The position numbers were made by a program, and so were the translations under genes. From Paenibacillus peoriae KCTC 3763 (lineage in GTDB: Bacteria > Bacillota > Bacilli > Paenibacillales > Paenibacillaceae): a stretch of DNA of 64,000 bases. The stretch spans positions 682,001 to 746,000 of the forward strand of contig NZ_AGFX01000011.1 in the NCBI RefSeq assembly GCF_000236805.1, given 5' to 3'. This document shows, in pieces, positions 1 through 7,985 of this stretch (position 1 is the stretch's first letter; each line of letters opens with the position of its first letter). Below the pieces are notes generated by a model. That model worked only from the letters and a program-made list of their open reading frames with translations. It had not been told where the DNA came from and did no database searches.

Positions 1-537
1 GACGGCAGCAAGGCGCCGGGAGAGATATCCCCTGCATTTCTTCTGTTGGGGCAAGGAAAATGGCTTGGCATTCCGATTTCAGTTATTTTGCTGCTGCTGG
101 CTGTGGTGGCGGTGCATATTTTCTTGACTTACACGAAGCATGGGCGTCAAATGTATGTGACTGGAGGCAATGAAGAAGCCGCTCGTTTGTCAGGCATACG
201 GGTAAAAAAAGTCCGTACACTAGCCTACGTGGCTTCGGGCGTATTTGCGGCAATAGCCGGTATATTGTATGCTTCCCGTGTAGGCTCGGGTCAAATTGAT
301 GCAGGCTCTCCATTACTTATGGAGGCAGTTGCTGCAGTTTTCGTTGGTTTTTCGGTCTTTGGAGCCGGTAAACCTAATGTCATCGGTACTTTTATTGGTG
401 CGGTGCTGATCGGGGTATTGGTCAATGGACTGACGATGATGAATGTGCAATATTTTGCTCATGATATCGTCAAGGGCGTAGTGCTAGTACTCGCGCTGGC
501 CGTTACTTTTTACGTGTTAAACCGTCGCCGTACTTGA
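1..537 (+). CDS. Sugar ABC transporter permease, 3' end (RbsC-like)
   Basis: Inner part and C-terminus (178 codons) of a ribose/xylose-type ABC permease of the BPD_transp_2 family, which passes a sugar across the cytoplasmic membrane. The frame is open to base 1, so the true start lies outside the window; the TTG at 46 is not the start. Visible features are repeated hydrophobic segments, a cytoplasmic loop GGNEEAARLSGIRV (about residues 55-68) that is typical of RbsC-like permeases, and a Gly/Ala-rich last helix. The ATPase and binding protein would be expected upstream. Substrate is not determinable from this piece. It is not part of the usual Bacillus hbs neighbourhood, so the synteny break lies just left of HU. 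Confidence 0.85.
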   Translation, partial: DGSKAPGEISPAFLLLGQGKWLGIPISVILLLLAVVAVHIFLTYTKHGRQMYVTGGNEEAARLSGIRVKKVRTLAYVASGVFAAIAGILYASRVGSGQIDAGSPLLMEAVAAVFVGFSVFGAGKPNVIGTFIGAVLIGVLVNGLTMMNVQYFAHDIVKGVVLVLALAVTFYVLNRRRT

Positions 538-722
538 AATTGTCTGTGGACTGTATTACTATAAACCTTGTTGTTCCACGCAAGAAGGGTGCCATTAAAC
601 GCCAGTTTCGGCCTACATTGCGGAGGTTAGGTATATTCTATGTATATTTAACGACGAAACGGAAACAGATGATAACATTATGGAAGGCAGTATGCCGCCC
701 GCGTTATTTTATACAGGCGTTC

Positions 723-745
723 TTATCGGTCTATTGCACCGATAA
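723..745 (+). other. Small hairpin upstream of the HU gene
   Basis: TTATCGGT at 723-730 pairs perfectly with ACCGATAA at 738-745 around a 7-nt loop. It sits 26 bases before the HU ribosome-binding site and has no following T-run, so it is not a standard terminator. It could be an mRNA 5' stabilising hairpin or a protein-binding palindrome; role unknown. The rest of 538-785 holds no convincing gene. Confidence 0.4.
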
Positions 746-785
746 CCTTGATGCTGGACTACACTTGAATTAGGAGGTGAAAATT

Positions 786-1058
786 ATGAATAAAACGGAT
801 TTGATCAATCAGGTTGCTGAAAGCACTGAATTGTCCAAAAAGGACGTAACCAAAGCCATTGACGCTGTATTTGAGGCGATCTCCGGAGCACTGCAAAACG
901 GGGACAAGGTACAACTGGTAGGTTTCGGAAACTTTGAGGTTCGTGAACGTTCCGCACGTAAAGGACGTAACCCGCAAACAGGAGAAGAAATCGAAATCCC
1001 TGCGAGCAAAATTCCGGCATTTAAACCGGGTAAAGCGCTCAAGGACGGAATTAAATAA
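786..1058 (+). CDS. hup: HU-family DNA-binding protein
   Basis: Ninety-residue histone-like protein that binds and bends DNA as a dimer in the nucleoid. The sequence matches HU along its whole length: N-terminal helix pair ([12 protein letters not shown]), the hallmark [19 protein letters not shown] (about residues 46-64) leading into the DNA-binding arms, and a Lys-rich C-terminus ([11 protein letters not shown]). Start chosen at ATG 786, behind AGGAGGTG at 772-779; an in-frame GTG at 777 lies inside that ribosome site and is rejected. It is the first gene shared with the B. subtilis hbs-mtrB order and is followed by an intrinsic terminator, so it is probably monocistronic. Confidence 0.97.
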   Translation: MNKTDLINQVAESTELSKKDVTKAIDAVFEAISGALQNGDKVQLVGFGNFEVRERSARKGRNPQTGEEIEIPASKIPAFKPGKALKDGIK

Positions 1059-1091
1059 GATTTCTTACATATTCCCATTGCGCTGGAAAGA

Positions 1092-1122
1092 CCGTGAATT
1101 TGATTCACGGCCTTTTCTTTTT
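1092..1122 (+). terminator. Intrinsic terminator of hup
   Basis: Stem CCGTGAAT (1092-1099) with ATTCACGG (1103-1110), 3-nt loop, followed by a pyrimidine/T-rich tail. It lies 34 bases after the hup stop codon. Confidence 0.85.
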
Positions 1123-1145
1123 GTTCTGTATACTCCAGGACAGAT

Positions 1146-1319
1146 TTACTTCAGGGTAGAGGTACTTTGGACAGAAGAAGAGGAAACTGTCTTGTCGTTC
1201 CGCGAGGCATATGCGATCAGGACCAGTGGTTCACCTGTCAGCTCGGCGAATTCATGCTCCAGCTGTTGCAGTCGCTCAATTTGGGCAGGACTGAGATTGG
1301 CCGGAAGATAGTTTTTCAT
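1146..1319 (-). CDS. Small hypothetical protein, 57 residues
   Basis: Not recognised as a named family. The product is a soluble, mostly helical 57-residue protein: MKNYLPANLSPAQIERLQ, then QLEHEFAELTGEPLVLIAYA, and a Ser/Thr-rich tail. Start chosen at ATG 1319 because the minus strand carries GAAAGGAG eight bases before it; a longer frame reaches 1406 but has no ribosome site. It is encoded on the opposite strand between hup and mtrB, the place where Bacillus carries folE (mtrA). No signal peptide or membrane segment is visible. The good ribosome site and protein-like N-terminus argue that it is a real gene; function unknown. Confidence 0.6.
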   Translation of the reverse strand: MKNYLPANLSPAQIERLQQLEHEFAELTGEPLVLIAYASRNDKTVSSSSVQSTSTLK

Positions 1320-1410
1320 CAGATTTGCTCCTTTCGTTAACATATGAGGCTGCACGGATAGTATGGCTCGTGATCCGCTAATTGTTGCAGGTAATGCTAG
1401 AAGCATGTAG

Positions 1411-1439
1411 TTGACAAAACGAGCTCAAATCTCCATCAT
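1411..1439 (+). promoter_or_regulatory. Possible sigma-A promoter for mtrB
   Basis: A consensus TTGACA at 1411-1416 is followed after 17 bases by CATCAT (1434-1439), a 4/6 match to the -10 box. The position, about 40 bases before the mtrB start, fits. The weak -10 makes this tentative. Confidence 0.35.
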
Positions 1440-1475
1440 AAAAAGTATAGCTTCGGCTCTCAGGGGGGAAAAGAA

Positions 1476-1706
1476 ATGGAAGATAACGTGCCAGGTAGCA
1501 GTGAGTACGTCGTAATTAAAGCGAAAAGCAATGGGTGTCAGGTTTTTGGTCTGACTAGAGGACAAGATACACGCCTGCATCATTCAGAAAAACTGGACAA
1601 GGGCGAGGTAATGATCGTCCAGTTTACGGATCACACCTCTGCCATTAAAATTCGCGGTAAAGCCGTAGTTATGACCAAACACGGAGTTGTGGATACAGAG
1701 GATTAA
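1476..1706 (+). CDS. mtrB: TRAP, trp RNA-binding attenuation protein
   Basis: Seventy-six residue protein that, as an 11-subunit ring loaded with tryptophan, wraps (G/U)AG triplets in trp leader RNA. Alignment by eye to B. subtilis TRAP is clear: [25 protein letters not shown] and HTSAIKIRG. The RNA-contacting Lys37, Lys56 and Arg58 of the Bacillus protein correspond here to K39, K58 and R60. Start ATG 1476 follows a GGGGGAAAAG ribosome site. Its partner gene folE (mtrA) is missing. A matching target is present in this window upstream of trpE (11712-11793), so sensor and target are both seen. Confidence 0.95.
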   Translation: MEDNVPGSSEYVVIKAKSNGCQVFGLTRGQDTRLHHSEKLDKGEVMIVQFTDHTSAIKIRGKAVVMTKHGVVDTED

Positions 1707-1709
1707 AAT

Positions 1710-1732
1710 GCAGGCATAGCCTGCTTTTTTTT
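1710..1732 (+). terminator. Intrinsic terminator of mtrB
   Basis: GCAGGC (1710-1715) pairs with GCCTGC (1719-1724) and is followed by eight T residues (1725-1732). Confidence 0.92.
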
Positions 1733-1804
1733 GTTGTACAATGAGAGTGAGGACCTTTACCGTAGCAAGTCCACATTATGGAGTAGGGGTCAGGGGAGGT
1801 TCGG

Positions 1805-2356
1805 ATGAAACCTTGGATTGTACTCGGCAGCTCGATTCTCATAACCGCTGCGGCAGCCATATTGCTGCCCTCTTTACATACACTGGATTCGGGGACCGCG
1901 GCTGTCCGTGAGACCCAGGCGGCGATATCGACTCAGCAGCGAGTGCGGCTGACCGATGACAATCTGGTGGATACGCTCAAGGAGCTTCCTTTGACAACAC
2001 CGATCGCCAGCGTAAGCTGGGAACATTCAGTCCTGACCTTGGATGTAAAGCTGTCAAAAGAAGAAACTGCACCGCTGGAGATTTATCAAAATATGGCGGA
2101 GCTTGTTGCCTTTAGCTTTTACGGAACGACGAATGTACAGCAATTGCTGCTCCGTGTGGTGACGCTGGACAAATGGTCGGGTGAACGTCATTTGCTGCTG
2201 GCATCCGATATACGCCGGAATGAGTGGACGAACGAAGCGCTGGAACAGCTGAGAAGCCGCGAAGGCGCAGAATTACCGGAGCAACTGAAATCCCGTTTCC
2301 GCATTACAGTTACACCTATGTGGCAAAAGAGGTTTGGCGGTGTATATATAGATTAG
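1805..2356 (+). CDS. Exported or membrane-anchored hypothetical protein, 183 residues
   Basis: Family not recognised. The N-terminus MKPWIVLGSSILITAAAAIL is a single hydrophobic segment that could be an uncleaved anchor or signal peptide, followed by a polar domain predicted to face outside: DDNLVDTLKELPLTTPIASV and a hydrophilic C-terminus ending FGGVYID. No cysteine lipobox is seen. Start ATG 1805 follows GGGGAGG at 1793-1799. It lies between mtrB and hepS, reading with them, a slot that is empty in B. subtilis. No catalytic motif is visible and no function is proposed. Confidence 0.7.
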   Translation: MKPWIVLGSSILITAAAAILLPSLHTLDSGTAAVRETQAAISTQQRVRLTDDNLVDTLKELPLTTPIASVSWEHSVLTLDVKLSKEETAPLEIYQNMAELVAFSFYGTTNVQQLLLRVVTLDKWSGERHLLLASDIRRNEWTNEALEQLRSREGAELPEQLKSRFRITVTPMWQKRFGGVYID

Positions 2357-2408
2357 ATATTTCTGCTGTTGGACCTACGGTACTTTAGTCGCGAATCATT
2401 TTAAATTG

Positions 2409-2417
2409 TGATATAAT
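2409..2417 (+). promoter_or_regulatory. Extended -10 promoter before hepS
   Basis: TGATATAAT (TG at 2409-2410, TATAAT at 2412-2417) is a perfect extended -10 element. No good -35 is visible, which is acceptable for this class. It would start a transcript just upstream of hepS and could drive the whole hepS-to-hepT run. Confidence 0.55.
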
Positions 2418-2471
2418 ATAAGGCATTGCAATTATTTGATACAACAGAAAGTCATGGCTCGGAGGCTTAGG

Positions 2472-3341
2472 ATGAAACCGTATCGCGTACCCCAATTAGC
2501 AAGGAAATATGTGGAATACGACATGATTCAACAACATACGGAAATGCCGGCTTTTCCTGACAGCCGTACCCGCTTGCTATTTGTATTTTTAAACCGGAAT
2601 ATGCAGGAGCTGCATGCCAGCGAGGATGAGCTGTACGCATTGGTCACCTCGCTTTTGCAGATGGGGCTGGATACGCATGATATGATCGATACTTTATCCG
2701 GTATTCGAAGTCCGGAGGAAATGCGTTCCAGACAGCTGAAAGTGTTGGCCGGGGATTATTTTAGCAGCCGTTTTTATCAGCTGCTTGCATTGGCGGGCCG
2801 CATTGCGACCATTTCAAAGCTGAGTGATGCCGTATGTGAGGTCAATGCCGGTAAGATGAGCCTGTATTGGGGGATGAAGCATTTCCGCCTGGATGCGGCT
2901 CAGTATTTATCCCAGATGGTTCGTTTTAAAAAGGAGCTTTTTTTATCTTTAACTTCACTTGTAGCAGAACAGGATCGGGATGTTTGGGAGCAGCTTCTCC
3001 ACGAATTTGCCGTCTGTGATATGCTTGTGGAGGAATGGAACAAGCGAGTGGAACCGGACAAATCCCGTTTCGGATACATGTTCTGGCATGTTTACAGTAA
3101 CGGGGACCAGAACGAGCAGGCGCTGCTTTTAGAGAGTGGTACTGATACGGAAGCATGGCGTAATCTTGTTCTGAAATACAAGGCCGAGGATGCGATACTG
3201 GACAAGCTTCGCACGGCTGTTATGCACATCCGGCAAATTCTGTCTGATGATCAAAATACGGGGACCGAGGAATTTGAACGCATGCTGGAACCTTTCCTGA
3301 AGCTGCTGAATAGTCCGCACCCGGTCGTGAGGGAAGGTTAG
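2472..3341 (+). CDS. hepS: Heptaprenyl diphosphate synthase component I
   Basis: Small, non-catalytic subunit of the two-component prenyl synthase that makes the C35 side chain of menaquinone-7. It needs the HepT subunit, encoded at 6426-7400, for activity. The call rests on the HepS-like pattern LLFVFLNRN, SRFYQLLALAGRIATISKLS (about residues 97-116) and its position. Start chosen at ATG 2472, six bases after GGAGG (2461-2465); upstream in-frame TTG 2436 and ATG 2454 lack ribosome sites. At 289 residues it is somewhat longer than the Bacillus protein. The stop abuts the next gene, suggesting coupling. Confidence 0.85.
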   Translation: MKPYRVPQLARKYVEYDMIQQHTEMPAFPDSRTRLLFVFLNRNMQELHASEDELYALVTSLLQMGLDTHDMIDTLSGIRSPEEMRSRQLKVLAGDYFSSRFYQLLALAGRIATISKLSDAVCEVNAGKMSLYWGMKHFRLDAAQYLSQMVRFKKELFLSLTSLVAEQDRDVWEQLLHEFAVCDMLVEEWNKRVEPDKSRFGYMFWHVYSNGDQNEQALLLESGTDTEAWRNLVLKYKAEDAILDKLRTAVMHIRQILSDDQNTGTEEFERMLEPFLKLLNSPHPVVREG

Positions 3342-3350
3342 GTGAACGTC

Positions 3351-4079
3351 ATGGGAGCAAGCGACACCAAGCCGAAAGAGCAATTCGTTCATGGCGTGTT
3401 TGAAAGTATAGCAGGCAAATACGACTTGATGAACGATATACTGAGCTTTCGCAGACACAAGGCTTGGCGAAAATTTACGATGAAAAAAATGAACATGCAG
3501 CACGGAGATACGGCTATTGATCTTTGCTGTGGGACATGTGACTGGACGCTTGCGATGGCGCATGCAAGTGAAAGTGGTCACATCGTTGGACTGGATTTTA
3601 GTCAGAACATGCTTAATGTAGGTGAGCGCAAGATCAGATCAGAATCCCGTGAAAAGCAAATCAAGCTTGTTCAGGGCAACGCGATGGAGCTGCCTTTTGC
3701 AGACAATTCATTTGATTATGCGACGATTGGTTTCGGTCTGCGCAACGTGCCTGATCTGCGCCGTGTACTACAGGAAATGCAACGAGTCGTCAAACCTGGC
3801 GGACAAGTCGTTTGTCTGGAACTGTCCAAGCCTACCTGGCAGCCGTTCAAGGGGATTTATTACACATATTTTCAACACATCTTGCCCATGCTCGGCAAAT
3901 TGTTCGCCAAACGTTATGAGCAATACAAATGGCTCCCTGATTCGTTGGCGCTTTTTCCAGGAAGGGATGAGTTGGCTAACATCTTCCGCGAAACCGGATT
4001 AAAGGATGTACAGGCTCATTCTCTTACCGGAGGCATCGCGGCATTGCATATTGGAATCAAGGAGAGTCAGCATGTTTAA
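3351..4079 (+). CDS. menG: Demethylmenaquinone methyltransferase (UbiE/MenG family)
   Basis: SAM-dependent C-methyltransferase doing the last step of menaquinone synthesis. Visible motifs: HGVFESIAGKYDLMND at the N-terminus, the SAM motif AIDLCCGTCDWTLAMA (about residues 48-63), GLDFSQNML, and FGLRNVPDLRRVLQEM, all diagnostic for UbiE/MenG. Start is uncertain: ATG 3351 is favoured because AGGTGA at 3340-3345 is well placed, but GTG 3342, which directly follows the hepS stop, is possible. The 3' end overlaps the next gene by 8 bases. Called menH in older B. subtilis literature. Confidence 0.95.
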   Translation: MGASDTKPKEQFVHGVFESIAGKYDLMNDILSFRRHKAWRKFTMKKMNMQHGDTAIDLCCGTCDWTLAMAHASESGHIVGLDFSQNMLNVGERKIRSESREKQIKLVQGNAMELPFADNSFDYATIGFGLRNVPDLRRVLQEMQRVVKPGGQVVCLELSKPTWQPFKGIYYTYFQHILPMLGKLFAKRYEQYKWLPDSLALFPGRDELANIFRETGLKDVQAHSLTGGIAALHIGIKESQHV

Positions 4080-4938
4080 GAAAATTGCTATTTTTTTGGA
4101 AATGATTAAAATTGAACATACGTTATTTGCGCTCCCATTTGCATTTATGGGGGCTGTATTAGGGTCGGTTGTCGTGACAGGCAGCCTCCCCTCATGGCCG
4201 CAAATTGGTTGGATTTTACTGGCTATGGTTGGCGCGCGTAGTGCGGCCTTTGGCTTTAATCGCATGATTGACCGTGTGATTGACGGGAAAAATCCACGTA
4301 CAGCAGGACGCGCTATCCCGGCAGGGCTGCTCAAATCGAGTGAAGTGGTCATTTTCATTATCATCAGTTTGTTGTTGTTATTCTGGGCATCGTTCAAACT
4401 AAGTCCGCTGGCGTTCAAGCTGTTCCCGCTGGCCTTTTTTATGCTTGTTTTTTACTCTTACACCAAGCGCTTCACTTGGCTGTGTCATGTTGTGCTGGGG
4501 CTAACGATTGGTTTGGCGCCGCTGGGTGCATGGGTTGCGGTAACGGGACAAATAGATTTGACTGCTCTTGTGTTGTATCTCACAATTGCATTTTGGACGG
4601 CTGGATTTGATATTATTTATGCTTGTCAGGACATTGATTTTGACCAGAACGAGGGGGTTTATTCCATTCCTGCCCGCTTTGGTATAGCAGGTGCACTCAA
4701 CATTGCCCGGGCATTCCATGTCATTACGGCAATCGGATTTATTGTACTTTTCTTTATTGCAGATTTAAGCTGGTGGTATCTTGTAGGGATGATTATTTCG
4801 TACATTATTTTATTTTATGAGCATTATATTGTATCACCGAAAGATTTGAGCCGCTTGCAGACGGCGTTCTTTACAATGAACGGTGTACTTAGTATGGTCG
4901 TATTTGCTTTTACACTGATTGATTTGGTGGTGCGTTAA
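4072..4938 (+). CDS. mqnP: UbiA-family prenyltransferase, probable MqnP
   Basis: Polytopic membrane enzyme (288 residues) that attaches a polyprenyl chain to an aromatic acid. The two Asp-rich UbiA motifs are present: NRMIDRVIDGKNPRTAGRAI (about residues 63-82) and the second, CQDIDFDQNEG (about 184-194). The N-terminus IEHTLFALPFAFMGA is typical of the UbiA/MqnP group. Start ATG 4072 follows AGGAG at 4060-4064. Because it sits with a ubiX-like gene and mqnA, it most likely acts in the futalosine route (MqnP), rather than as MenA of the classical route; that assignment is inference from context. Confidence 0.88.
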   Translation: MFKKIAIFLEMIKIEHTLFALPFAFMGAVLGSVVVTGSLPSWPQIGWILLAMVGARSAAFGFNRMIDRVIDGKNPRTAGRAIPAGLLKSSEVVIFIIISLLLLFWASFKLSPLAFKLFPLAFFMLVFYSYTKRFTWLCHVVLGLTIGLAPLGAWVAVTGQIDLTALVLYLTIAFWTAGFDIIYACQDIDFDQNEGVYSIPARFGIAGALNIARAFHVITAIGFIVLFFIADLSWWYLVGMIISYIILFYEHYIVSPKDLSRLQTAFFTMNGVLSMVVFAFTLIDLVVR

Positions 4939-4943
4939 TTCTA

Positions 4944-5606
4944 ATGAATTCTAACCAGGTGAGTAGCCATCAAGGCAAACGAATCGTTATCGGCATTACA
5001 GGCGCGAGCGGAAGCATTTATGGTGTACGGCTGGTAGAGACACTGCTGGACTTGCAATACACAGTTCACCTGATTGTTTCCAATGCCGGCTGGCGGGTAC
5101 TGAAAGAGGAATTAGGCTGGAACGTGACTGACCGGGAGGGGGCTTTGAATGAACAATTCGGAGGCCGTCCCGGTTCTCTTGTATACCATCCATTCACAGA
5201 TATCGGAGCTTCAATTGCGAGCGGCTCCTATCTTGTGGATGCGATGATCATTATGCCATGCTCCATGGGAACGCTGTCTGCGGTAGCACACGGTTCGTCC
5301 GATAATTTGATGGCACGTGCAGCAGACGTCATGATGAAGGAGGGGCGTCCGCTGATCCTTGTGCCTCGTGAAACACCGCTTCATGCCATTCATTTGGAAA
5401 ATATGCTTAAGCTTGCGAGACTCGGCGTCAAAATGATTCCGGCTATGCCGGCCTTTTACTTTCATCCGAAGACGCTGGATGACATTGTATTGTTCCTCGT
5501 AGGCAAAGTATTAGACAGCTTGCGTATCGAACATCAATTGTTTACGAGATGGGGGGATTCCGATGCCAACACCGGACAACAAGACGATCACTATCGGAAA
5601 AATTAA
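4944..5606 (+). CDS. ubiX: UbiX-family flavin prenyltransferase (probable MqnM role)
   Basis: Makes prenylated FMN, the cofactor of UbiD-type decarboxylases, from FMN and dimethylallyl phosphate. Diagnostic segments are IGITGASGSIYGVRLVE (about residues 16-32), VDAMIIMPCSMGTLSAVAHG (about 97-116) and LILVPRETPLHAIHLENML (about 138-156). The 220-residue length is normal. Start ATG 4944 has only a weak ribosome site, and the gene follows the upstream stop by 5 bases, so translational coupling is likely. A matching UbiD-like decarboxylase (MqnL) is not in this window. The 3' end overlaps mqnA by 44 bases. Confidence 0.93.
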   Translation: MNSNQVSSHQGKRIVIGITGASGSIYGVRLVETLLDLQYTVHLIVSNAGWRVLKEELGWNVTDREGALNEQFGGRPGSLVYHPFTDIGASIASGSYLVDAMIIMPCSMGTLSAVAHGSSDNLMARAADVMMKEGRPLILVPRETPLHAIHLENMLKLARLGVKMIPAMPAFYFHPKTLDDIVLFLVGKVLDSLRIEHQLFTRWGDSDANTGQQDDHYRKN

Positions 5607-6429
5607 ATATACAAACGCTTGGCCCATTTTTCATTATTTTAATTCTTCAGAGCTTCTCCATCCGGCTGAGCTGATTACTAGAGTCCCGGCTGAATTGAAC
5701 CGGGGGATGCTGAATGGTAGTCTGGATATCAGCGCCATGTCGTCTTTTGCATATGCATCGGGCGCGGAGGAGATGCTGCTGTTGCCTGATTTATCCGTTA
5801 GTGCCGACGGCCCGGTGCAATCCATATTATTGTTTTCACGCAAGCCGCTGAACGAAATCAAAAACGGAACGATTGCATTGACGAATACGTCTGCTACATC
5901 CGTGAATTTGCTGAAAATTCTGATGCAAAAGGCATGGGAAGGTCAGCCCTCCTATTTTGACTGTGAACCGGATCTGGATTTGATGCTGGGGCAGGCAGAT
6001 GCAGGGTTGCTGATTGGAGATCACGCGATCAAGGCTTCTTGGCGGAGTGAAGATCTGCATGTAACGGACCTGGGCGAAGAGTGGAAACGCTGGACGGGGT
6101 ATAGCATGACTTTTGCCGTATGGGCTGTCCGCCGTGCTGTTGCTGCTCAGAATCCGGATGCAGTGACTGAAATTGTAGCTGCGTTCCGTGCAAGCAAGCA
6201 ACGCAGCTTGGCTGATCTGACGCCTGTTGTCTCTGAGGCTTGCAACGAAATTGGCGGCCTGCAAGATTATTGGGAGCGCTACTTTACTAATCTGTGTTAT
6301 GATTTTGGAGAGAAGGAACAAAGAGGCTTAGAGCTTTATTTTCAGTATGCGCATGAATTGGGGCTGCTTGATCGGCAAGTGAAGCCGCTTCTCTGGAGTG
6401 ACAATACGCTGACACGGGTGAAAGAATGA
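5563..6429 (+). CDS. mqnA: Chorismate dehydratase MqnA
   Basis: First enzyme of the futalosine menaquinone pathway, converting chorismate to 3-[(1-carboxyvinyl)oxy]benzoate. The protein (288 residues) has the periplasmic-binding-protein-like fold signature of MqnA: IGKIKYTNAWPIFHYF at the N-terminus, DISAMSSFAYA (about residues 51-61), DGPVQSILLFSRKPL and the GLLIGDHAI region. Start ATG 5563 follows GGGGG. It overlaps ubiX upstream and hepT downstream (ATGA), so the four genes are probably translated as one unit. Its substrate is made by AroC, encoded 2.6 kb downstream. Confidence 0.92.
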   Translation: MPTPDNKTITIGKIKYTNAWPIFHYFNSSELLHPAELITRVPAELNRGMLNGSLDISAMSSFAYASGAEEMLLLPDLSVSADGPVQSILLFSRKPLNEIKNGTIALTNTSATSVNLLKILMQKAWEGQPSYFDCEPDLDLMLGQADAGLLIGDHAIKASWRSEDLHVTDLGEEWKRWTGYSMTFAVWAVRRAVAAQNPDAVTEIVAAFRASKQRSLADLTPVVSEACNEIGGLQDYWERYFTNLCYDFGEKEQRGLELYFQYAHELGLLDRQVKPLLWSDNTLTRVKE

Positions 6430-7400
6430 AACGATTGGATTTGTTCGGTTTATTAAAGAAGGATATGAACTTCATAGAAGAAGAGCTGTATCGCAGCATT
6501 GACAGCACGGAGCCGTTGATTAATGATACGTCGCTCCATCTGCTTAAAGCAGGAGGCAAACGTTTACGTCCAGTGTTTGTATTGCTCGGAGGCAAGTTTG
6601 GAGAATACGATCTGGACAAGCTCAAACACATAGCGGTACCCCTCGAATTGATTCATTCGGCTTCTCTCGTTCACGACGACGTAATTGACGATGCTGAAAT
6701 GAGACGTGGTCAACCCACCGTAAAGTCCAAATGGGACAATCGGGTGGCGATGTACACGGGAGACTACATATATGCACGAGCGTTGTCTATGGTTGCCGAA
6801 TTGCCGAGTCCGGATATTCACCGGGTGCTGTCCAAGGCGCTGGTGCAGATGTCCATTGGTGAAATGGAACAAATCCGCGATTTTTTTAATGTGGATCAAA
6901 GTGTGCGCAATTATTTGCTGCGCATACGGCGTAAAACCGCATTGCTAATTGCGGTTAGCTGCCAATTGGGCGCTATGGCTGCGGGGGCACGGGAAAGAGC
7001 CAATTCCCTGCTGTACAGCTATGGCTATAACGTAGGGATGGCTTTTCAAATTCAGGATGACTTGCTCGATCTCTGCGGTACGGAAAAAAAGATTGGCAAG
7101 CCGCCGGGCAGCGATATGAGACAGGGGAATATTACGCTTCCGGTTCTTTATGCGCTCAAGCAGCCCGAGCTGCGTGACGATTTGCTGGCTGAAATCGGTC
7201 GTATTCAGGACGGGGATGGGCAAGGAGATGCCCGTAAAGCGGTGGATATGATCAAAAAAAGTGAAGGAATCGCTAAAGCAGAAATTCTCGCCGACCGATA
7301 TATTAAGAAAGCGCTGAACGCGCTGGACTTACTGCCAGATGTCAAAACGAAAAAGACGCTCCGCGATATCGCTCATTTTGTGACACGCCGCTCCTACTAA
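6426..7400 (+). CDS. hepT: Heptaprenyl diphosphate synthase component II
   Basis: Catalytic trans-prenyl-diphosphate synthase subunit that extends farnesyl diphosphate to C35 together with HepS. Both Asp-rich motifs are intact: HDDVIDDAEMRRGQPT (about residues 83-98) and FQIQDDLLDLCGTEKKIGKP (about 207-226). KAGGKRLRP near residue 40 binds the diphosphate. Length 324 is normal. Start ATG 6426 overlaps the mqnA stop. The two subunits flank four quinone genes, whereas in B. subtilis they flank only menH. Confidence 0.96.
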   Translation: MKRLDLFGLLKKDMNFIEEELYRSIDSTEPLINDTSLHLLKAGGKRLRPVFVLLGGKFGEYDLDKLKHIAVPLELIHSASLVHDDVIDDAEMRRGQPTVKSKWDNRVAMYTGDYIYARALSMVAELPSPDIHRVLSKALVQMSIGEMEQIRDFFNVDQSVRNYLLRIRRKTALLIAVSCQLGAMAAGARERANSLLYSYGYNVGMAFQIQDDLLDLCGTEKKIGKPPGSDMRQGNITLPVLYALKQPELRDDLLAEIGRIQDGDGQGDARKAVDMIKKSEGIAKAEILADRYIKKALNALDLLPDVKTKKTLRDIAHFVTRRSY

Positions 7401-7432
7401 AGTAGTGTTTTGAGCTAGCTGTGAAAAAATTC

Positions 7433-7462
7433 TTTAACCGCTTCCATGCTTTCTGTTACAAT
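7433..7462 (+). promoter_or_regulatory. Possible promoter for ndk
   Basis: TACAAT at 7457-7462 preceded by TTTAAC at 7433-7438 with an 18-base spacer. It fits the position about 50 bases before ndk. Tentative because the -35 is weak. Confidence 0.35.
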
Positions 7463-7511
7463 ACAGACTAGTACTGTATAAATACATTAAGATTGGATTG
7501 GGAGTGAGCCG

Positions 7512-7955
7512 ATGGATCGCACGTTTTTGATGGTTAAACCGGATGGAGTACAACGCGGACTGATTGGACGTATTATCAGTCGTCTGGAAGACAAAGGCTT
7601 CAAAATGACGGGTGGCAAACTTGTGCAGGTATCTAAAGAACAGGCGCAGCGGCATTATGCCGAGCATGTGGGCAAGCCCTTTTTTGATGAGCTTGTAGAT
7701 TTTATCACATCAGGCCCTGTTTTTGCCATGATTTGGGAAGGGGATAACATCGTTACGCTTTCCCGCCTGTTGATTGGTAAAACACAAGTAACAGAGGCTC
7801 TACCGGGCACGATCCGGGGAGACTTTGCTGCACATACACCGTTTAACCTCATACACGGTTCGGATTCACCGGAGAGCGCGGAACGCGAGATTGCGAATTT
7901 TTTCATGCCGGAAGAGTCGGTTCGGTATGAGAAAAGTGTGGCGACCTGGATGTAA
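7512..7955 (+). CDS. ndk: Nucleoside diphosphate kinase
   Basis: Transfers the gamma phosphate between nucleoside tri- and diphosphates through a phosphohistidine. The 147-residue protein starts [20 protein letters not shown] and carries the active-site segment [13 protein letters not shown] with the catalytic His at residue 115. Start ATG 7512 follows GGGAGTGAG. The B. subtilis order hepT-ndk-cheR is kept. There is a 111-base gap to hepT with a possible promoter. Confidence 0.98.
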   Translation: MDRTFLMVKPDGVQRGLIGRIISRLEDKGFKMTGGKLVQVSKEQAQRHYAEHVGKPFFDELVDFITSGPVFAMIWEGDNIVTLSRLLIGKTQVTEALPGTIRGDFAAHTPFNLIHGSDSPESAEREIANFFMPEESVRYEKSVATWM

Positions 7956-7985
7956 GTTTAATCTCGTATGAAAAAGGATGGTAGC

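Noticed and set aside
534-773. 79-codon frame between the permease and hup
   Set aside because: No ribosome site, and it runs across the 723-745 hairpin into the hup ribosome site; composition is not protein-like.
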